Source: Erythrobasidium yunnanense (Eukaryota; Basidiomycota; Cystobasidiomycetes; Erythrobasidiales; Erythrobasidiaceae). Taken from it: DNA of 64,000 nt. The first letter of the stretch is position 1. Each line of letters begins with the position of its first letter. Positions 57,812 through 64,000 of this stretch are shown one piece after another. Under the pieces are notes generated by a model. The model did not search any database. It was not told where the DNA came from and saw only the letters and a list, made by a program, of their open reading frames with translations. Position numbers and translations under genes: made by a program. The stretch lies in the NCBI GenBank assembly GCA_001600175.1, contig BCJC01000005.1, forward strand, positions 1,964,471 through 2,028,470. Direction: 5' to 3'.

Positions 57812-59182
57812 CTATAACTTAGCATGCCTGGAGCCGGAATGCTCCTCTGCCCAGCGGACTAAGCGTGCACTGACTTCATGTCTAAATTGTGCGTCCTGCA
57901 AGAGCCAGTGATCTGCACCTTCGATGACTTCGCGCTTGTATTGTCCTTCGCTGAAGTACTTCGGAGACGGATCAGACATTGATAGCGGAAGAGCTGTATC
58001 GTTGTCGCCGGTCAAGAAGAAGGTAGGGATACCGTTAGGGAAGCTCTTTGATATTCCAGCAGCAACTTCTTGATCGTGGTTGACTTTGCGTATCTTGTAG
58101 TAGTTTAGAGGCCTAGCTATACCACCTTGCCGGAACCTTCCGACATAGTAGGCACATTCTGGGTCTTCTGCTACGCTGGGAGCCTTGACTGTTCTCTTGC
58201 CTGACCGCCGAGCTTCATCGAGCTCAAGCATTCGCTGTCTCCATCGCCCGCGATATGTAATTGGCTCCCTATCGTCTTGTTGTGGCTGTTCTGCCTTCTT
58301 CTTCGGTATCTGAGAGAACTGAGGTACTAGGAATGCTTCCAGCTGGCAGAAGGGATCCCTCAGCACCAGTTTAGCAACAGTCGATGGCAGCTTACATTCG
58401 TTCCGAGTATATCTGCAGCTTCGTCTGTCTTCCACCATAACTGTACAGCGCCTAGTCAGCTACGACATAATGTCAGACAGAAGAACGCGACCTGCCTGAT
58501 AGCCGAAATTTGGCAGCATCTTGTCTACGAGTATCTCATCCGGAATGAACGGTAGACCTTTCTGAGCTGGAGATTAGACAGAAGGATCGTAAGCTGGCGA
58601 AGCAGAAAAACAATTGCATTGCCGGAAACGCGTACCAGGTGGAAGGTAGGGCGTAGAGACACTGAAGCGGCAGCCGTCAGCACTGGAGTCTGAGACATGT
58701 TGTTATGCTTACACGGCTATTGCCTTCACTCGCTTTGTATGATAGGCTGCGAATCGCCAGGCTAGAAGGCCTCCCCAGTCATGCCCGAAAAGCAAGATCT
58801 GCTGTTCTGCCTCGTTGGCAAGAGCATTCTGCAGTAGCTCCTCCAAGTCGTTGCTCAGGTTCTTGTAGCCATACTCGTCGAGGTTTTCCGGCTGAGACGA
58901 TGGATAGTAGCCGAGCTGAGAGGGGCAGATGACTCTAAAGCCTGCATTGACGAGAGCAACCAAGGGATACCGCCAGCCATACCTAAAGATATGGATCAGT
59001 CTCACTATGCTGTAGTTTGGCTTGCCAGCTCACCAGAGGTCCGGGAAGCCATGCAGCAAAACGCAGACAGGCCTTTTGCGACTCTGCTTTCCACCATCTT
59101 GGTCAACGTAGTGATATCGGTGTCCGTTCTTGAGCGTCACACTGCAGTGATTGAAGCTACTGGCATCGCGAACGTTTGGCAT
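57812..59182 (-). CDS. epoxide hydrolase-type alpha/beta hydrolase
   Basis: Several exons starting MPNVRDASSFNHCSVTLKNG at 59182. Blocks are PVCVLLHGFPDLWYGWRYPL (oxyanion HGFP, spliced between W and Y), VICPSQLGYYPSSQP, the nucleophile elbow LLFGHDWGGLLAWRFAAYH with Asp, a cap region with PLNYYKIRKVNHDQEVAAG (Tyr for epoxide opening), FFLTGDNDTALPLSMSD (acid) and VIEGADHWLLQDA (catalytic His). These are the residues of soluble epoxide hydrolases, which add water to epoxides. An inserted charged stretch (KKKAEQPQQDDREPITYRGR) sits in the cap. The C-terminus is RWAEEHSGSRHAKL. It converges with ASE1 and is divergent from TRS65 by only 55 bp. Confidence 0.85.
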
Positions 59183-59237
59183 CGCAAGCTATACCGCAAC
59201 AATGCGTCAATGAGAAGATAACGAAGGACAGCCTGAG

Positions 59238-62200
59238 ATGGTCAACAACCTACAGCGTAAACACAATGACGAGCTGGAGACTCTCTTTCAAGAATGCCTG
59301 ATAGATGTAATTCTCCCCGACTGGACTACCCTCGAAAGCCTGTCACACTCAGGTCCAGACAGTCAAGATCACGCACTTCTCGAGCTTGAAAAGCGACCAA
59401 ATCGTACAGAAGCATTCTATGGTATCTTTGCTCTCTCTTGTGGACGTCTCTCGAATCGTGCTAAAAGCTTAATGCCAGATGAAGGTCTTGTGGTCCTGGT
59501 CAAGCTAGAGCTTCCGCATCGGCAGAACTGGACGCGAGAGCAAGCGGAAACCTTCTTCACATCATCAGCCTTCCATATTGCGACAGACATACACTATCTA
59601 CAAGCTCGTTCAGCCAGCTCGCCTGAAGGAATACTTGGATCACGGCATCCTGGCTTAGCGAACATTGACAACAGCAGTCTTTCTGTCCCTAGCTCACCAG
59701 CGACCTTTCGCGGGCTCGGTGTTAGGACTCCTGGATTCCCTTACACACCTTCGCCCTTCCCAGATTTGCCGGACAAGGCGGATAGCCAGAGCTCGGGTTT
59801 CGACGGCAGATATGACAATCATACGCTGGGAGCTCTTATATCCTCAGCAACCTGGGCTAGCAACGACGAAATCAAGAATCCTCAACGCTGGATCGTAGTC
59901 CAGGATGACCGGGCATTCGTAATATGGCGTATACCGAAGCAGACGATTAGTGGGTGGACCTATAGCGCCGCTCAGTCGTACCGTAGCTCAAGTTGATACC
60001 GTGTCCGCAGCTTGGCTTCCCAATGCATCTATTTCGGCTCCTCTCGCAATAACCGCTACTATAGCGCTCAGTCTTGGCTCAGACCCTGCATTGCTGGATA
60101 CCTTCTTCTCTGGATCAGCCTCTCCACCGACCGTGCCTGCGAAGGACAACAAGACGGAGAAGCCTCCTCGACTGCTTCGCAGCACACAAACTGACAATCA
60201 TGACTACGTGTTGAGAGCAGCAGCACCACGTTCGCAAGTACTGCTAGCTGGGCTTATCGCCACACATCCATCGGATCGGGCAAGTCGCGAGCAATATCAG
60301 GTTGAGACTGCCCCGAAAGCGCTTCCGCCCCCAAGCTCAAGAATCCTCAAGCGAGCTTGTCGGCGAGTCATGATTGCCAATCACTGCCTCGATGTCAGTC
60401 TGCGCCTCCGCAAGCACGACACACATCCTGGTAGTACAGCTCAAGAAAAAGGCACACTTTGCATTGAGATAGCAAACAATCCATCCAATGGTGTCAATTT
60501 CAGGGTGGACAACATCGAAGTTAAGCTAGACGGGTCTAACAAGGGCATAAAGAAGATCTCCTCATCCAATTCCGGGACAGTGATGCCGTGTGTCACGATA
60601 CTGTCACCTTATGATCAGCACAACTTGGTCTTCAGCCTGGAAATAGACGCCCAAGATCCAAAATCGACACGGATTGCTTCACACGATGGGTCAGACGGCT
60701 TACTTCCACCTTCGACACCGCTTGCCGCCCTCTTGACGCCGAGCCAGGTTCTACAGTCGGGAAGGCCTCTCGATCCACGCATGAGGATGGCTCGACAGCC
60801 CGATGTCTCGTCGGTACAAACTCGAATCAAGGAGGTCCAAGTAGTTATTACTGGCTGTCCCGTTGGTCTAGGTAGTCCACAGAGAGAAGACGTGCTGCCG
60901 ACTGCGCCTTTCGCTATGCGCTGGGTTACTCCGTTCCTGGACAATCTATCGTCACCGTTGGCGCAAGAAGGCAAGAGAAGGCCAGTCTTGTCTCCGGCCA
61001 CTGTTGCTGCTAGTACGATGAAAAGGCAAGCTACATCTATAAGCGTCCGAGGTAACGGAATCAGCGTACCTACACAAATCACCAATACTATATCAGGGCT
61101 TCGCTCTCGTCCACACCCATCTGTGCAGGTTAAATCAACTACCGTTTCACTGTCTTCGCAAAGCCCGGTACAAGCTACTGCGGGTAGCAAGCGTCACACG
61201 GTCGCTGGCCTGGCACAAATCAGTCAAAGGATGGCGTACATGTCGCCCCTCCCAGCCCATAGTCCGCTGCCTGCAGTGACCGGAAGGCCTGGTCTCTCCA
61301 GACAACCCTCTCGTGCGTCTGCTGCCGAAATTGGTATCGGACAACCTCCTCTCAGCCTTCAGTCCCCACCTGCAAGAAATGCCATTCCCACTCATATCGT
61401 GCAGCAACTCCGAGCCAGCGGGCCTACGAGTCCTAAACGTTCAGTGTCTGCATCGGCACTTCCAACCATCAATACCATGTTCAACGATCACCGGCAACGT
61501 ACCCAAGTCCCTTCGCCTAGCAGCTACTCTGCATCGCCTGTGGCTGGTCTAGCTCCACCTCTGGAGTCCGGCGGACGACAAGCAGATTACACTTCCCAAA
61601 GAGGCGGACGATCCCCTCTGCGGAGCTTTACTGAGCGTCCTGTGCTCGGTCGCGATGTCTCACCGGGAGTGGACCCGGCTCCAATGGCACCGCACGGCAC
61701 GCCTGGTACAATAAGGCAGGTACAGATGCTGTCCGAGAATACGGAGATCCACAACTCTGTGCAACGAACAACAGACAATATGTACGAAGTATCTGGCAGA
61801 ATACTGGTTTCGGTAGCCGTGCTGCCCAGCAAAGAGACAGCGGCCAGCCTAGGTTTAGGCGGTGAAGCCATGAAAGATCAGGGAGACGAAGATGGCCAAG
61901 TTGCCATGATGAGAACGCGACTAGCTGCCTTCAAGCTCGGAACATCTTCGAATCCGTCTTCACCCCCGCTATCAGGCGTCATGTCACCACAGCAGAACAT
62001 TCTAGCTGCCGTGCAAACACCAGATGGAGGTCCCGCTCAGCGCTTGAAAGGAGCTGTCGCAGTGTTCGACATCTTTCTGATCGAGATATTCATCTTGAAC
62101 ACCTCAAACAGTCCAGTAGAAATGCTGCTACGAGCTCCGATCTCCATCAACGAAACTGGAAAGGCAGGAATTATGCCTCTCGATAACAGAGTGACGACAG

Positions 62201-62406
62201 GGTAGGTTTCAGCCCATCTGCGAATCGATTTCGCACTGATGATTACTTCCCACAGACCGCTTGCCCCGCAGGCGTGCCAGTCTGTACGGATGCGATTCTT
62301 AGCATTACAAACAGGTGTGCACGACGTAGAAAGCATATTCATCCTGGATTTGGCAGCTGGCAAGGAGCACTCGATTCGACAGCCAGTCACCGTAGTAGTC
62401 GCGTAG
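59238..62406 (+). CDS. TRS65: TRAPPII complex subunit Trs65
   Basis: Three exons: from MVNNLQRKHNDELETLFQEC, through a 37-nt intron (59950-59986) that keeps phase, a large exon to TTG at 62202, and a last exon 62258-62406. The C-terminal region is the most conserved part: AVAVFDIFLIEIFILNTSNS, RAPISINETGKAGIMPLDNR, then CQSVRMRFLALQTGVHDVES and FILDLAAGKEHSIRQP, matching the Ig-like C-terminus of Trs65 that contacts the Arf1 exchange-factor route. The middle is Ser/Pro-rich and disordered. Trs65 stabilises the fungal TRAPPII Rab exchange complex for Ypt31/32 in Golgi traffic. The short first intron has donor GTGGGT and acceptor ccgtag. Confidence 0.82.
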
Positions 62407-62669
62407 AAAAGCTTTCTCCGGGATTGAGACTGACTATAAGAGTGTTGTTGTCATACCTAAATGTCGCACATTATCGGAGCCCGAAACATTCTTAGGGCGA
62501 ACTGTCACCGCTGTCTTCTTCACGCCAATCGCTTCCCTCGCCCATTGCTCTCAGATCGTCGCGTGAATTCCGTGTACACAAGCAGAGCTTTGCTTTGCAC
62601 GGTAATGCTGCCTGGCGCAGAACACGGCTGCAACTCAACGCGTAAAGCAGAAAACAAGAAGCGAAAACA

Positions 62670-63584
62670 ATGCAATTTGTGGACCATCGTGCAGGCAGCA
62701 CGAGCATAGGCCACAGCAACAGACCGGCGTACTCTTCACCTCTATCATACTACAGCAGCACGTTATTGGATCCGCCCTCCTCTCCTCCGTCTCTGGCCTC
62801 CTCCTCGTCTCCTAGGTCTGGAATGTTATCCTCATCGCCTTACCGCGACAGCATAGTCTCGACTCATACAATAGAGGAAGGCAACACTTTCCAGCGACGG
62901 AGGCAGAACTACAAGTCGAACGTGCCCTCCCGAAGGTCTCGTCAAGCCTCATCTGCAAGTCCAAGTCCACAAGACCGCTTTCGCAGACAGACTATTGTCC
63001 GCATCCAGGATGACAGAGCAAAGATAGTAAACAACAAGCGCAATGGCTGCGGGAGAGATGCGATTCGTACTGGTCTAGAAACAGCAGAAGAGCTGGCTGT
63101 GATGCACAAGATGTATATTGGCGACGCACAGGAGCGTATTCTACAAGCAGACCCTGAATTAAATCAGATGTGGGAGGCAGAACTAATTCAAGCGCAAGAT
63201 GATGGAGCTACGGCGGATCAAGGTGGATCCGCTCTGATTTCAAACGAGACTCGACATCCGCTAACGTACTTTACAGAGTCGTACCTAGACGTGATATACG
63301 AGGAAGAAGATACGCTGGATATGGCTGAACGACACGAGGAGATGCAGAAGGAAGCGACCACCAGCTACGAAGGCTTAACCGATGCTGGGGGCCCAGAGCA
63401 TGCGAAACTATACGATAGCAGCACGAATCACGTTCACAGCACGGACATGGACATGGATATTGAAGATTATCTGGACGATGATTCTATTTTCGAAGCAGTT
63501 CTCGAGCAACCGGAGATCATCGCTGGCGAGCAGAGACAAGAGACCGCACCTTCCAGCAGCTACAGTATGGACATGCAGGAGTAG
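62670..63584 (+). CDS. Ser-rich acidic protein, unknown
   Basis: A single exon of 304 aa starting MQFVDHRAGSTSIGHSNRPA. The N-terminal part is Ser/Pro-rich (SPRSGMLSSSPYRDS) with basic patches (RRRQNYKSNVPSRRSRQASS). The middle is helix-rich (ETAEELAVMHKMYIGDAQER, QMWEAELIQAQDD), and the C-terminus is acidic with Asp/Glu runs (DMDMDIEDYLDDDSIFEAVL), which could act as an acidic activation or binding segment. I do not recognise the family. The ATG follows an A-rich context (aaacaATGC), favourable in fungi. Gene status is good because of the long ATG-started frame on the + strand; function unknown. Confidence 0.62.
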   Translation: MQFVDHRAGSTSIGHSNRPAYSSPLSYYSSTLLDPPSSPPSLASSSSPRSGMLSSSPYRDSIVSTHTIEEGNTFQRRRQNYKSNVPSRRSRQASSASPSPQDRFRRQTIVRIQDDRAKIVNNKRNGCGRDAIRTGLETAEELAVMHKMYIGDAQERILQADPELNQMWEAELIQAQDDGATADQGGSALISNETRHPLTYFTESYLDVIYEEEDTLDMAERHEEMQKEATTSYEGLTDAGGPEHAKLYDSSTNHVHSTDMDMDIEDYLDDDSIFEAVLEQPEIIAGEQRQETAPSSSYSMDMQE

Positions 63585-64000
63585 TGCTAGCTCTTACCTG
63601 GCGAGCGATCCATCGCACCTTCTTCAATATATCCTTTCGTTCAATACCCTACTCGTAGTCTCTGCCCCAGGCAGCCATGTCCTGTAATCAAGCACGCACT
63701 ATTCCGAATATCCTGCTCGAGCCACTTGACAGATGACCTAATGCACGCTTCTAGGCAAACCTCGAAAACCTCGACTTCACCGTCGCTTCGTGTCAAATTA
63801 GCAGCGTCCTGCGGTCTCATAGAGTGACATCAGCCATTTTGTATTGTAGACAAGCTACTCTGACAACGCGCGTGAAACTTTGCCCAGGAGAATCGAGGTT
63901 TAGAGAGGGTTTATTAGTCCTGCCTTGGTCGAAGCAGACAGGAATGCAGTGATCGCGCATTTACAGCTTGCAAAGCTGATGATAGGACTCGAGACATTAT
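63585..64000. other. 3' edge of window, no gene seen
   Basis: 416 bp after the last gene. Only short frames; it may contain that gene's 3' end and the start of a neighbour outside the window. Confidence 0.35.

Overview
The window is nuclear DNA of a fungus with a compact genome. Genes sit close together on both strands, most carry introns of about 50-60 nt (a few only 35-37 nt) with GT-AG borders, and branch-like CTGAC/CTAAT motifs lie near the 3' splice sites. Gene content (Ste20/PAK kinase, Pol epsilon, Uba2, Dsc4-type protein, Trs65, She9/Mdm33, Ase1) is fungal. The intron-rich, Ser-rich style suggests a basidiomycete, perhaps a small-genome member of Pucciniomycotina or Ustilaginomycotina. 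That placement is inference from style and was not tested by any search. I saw no rRNA, tRNA, transposon, retroelement or CRISPR array that I could support.

Layout. 0-7 kb: a degenerate kinase whose 5' end is probably outside the window, a monocarboxylate-type MFS transporter, an F-box protein and an ABHD4/ABHD5-type lipid hydrolase. 7-22 kb: STE20 kinase, a small unknown gene, the very large POL2 gene (Pol epsilon catalytic subunit, with one GC-AG intron) and convergent UBA2 (SUMO E1 subunit). 22.8-24.9 kb: three tandem copies of a small Cys/His-rich protein family I cannot name, with a probable spliced gene on the opposite strand between copies 1 and 2. 25-32 kb: Dsc4-like E3-complex membrane protein, a tiny twin-CX9C gene matching NDUFAF8, a questin-oxidase-like gene, a divergent profilin-like gene and RFA3 (RPA14) with an unusually long first intron. 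32-39.5 kb: SHE9/MDM33, small unknown genes, a coiled-coil phosphoprotein, a START-like protein and a JTB-family membrane protein.

40-46 kb: YeeE/YedE-type thiosulfate transporter, a possible distant member of the Cys-rich family, ARG1 (argininosuccinate synthase) and a Ser-rich unknown. 47-54 kb: a cluster of three ubiquitin-specific-protease (USP) modules on the + strand, interrupted by COQ4. The first is fused to an SR-like region and lacks the usual catalytic Cys and His. The next two are intact, look like tandem duplicates and overlap stop-to-start, possibly forming one double-USP protein. 54.5-64 kb: a small unknown, ASE1 (MAP65/PRC1), an epoxide hydrolase divergent by only 55 bp from TRS65 (TRAPPII), and an acidic unknown.

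The genes do not form one pathway. The loose themes are DNA replication (POL2, RFA3), ubiquitin/SUMO (UBA2, Dsc4, F-box, USP modules), mitochondria (SHE9, COQ4, NDUFAF8-like) and membrane traffic (TRS65). The most novel content is the Cys-rich tandem family and the USP cluster.
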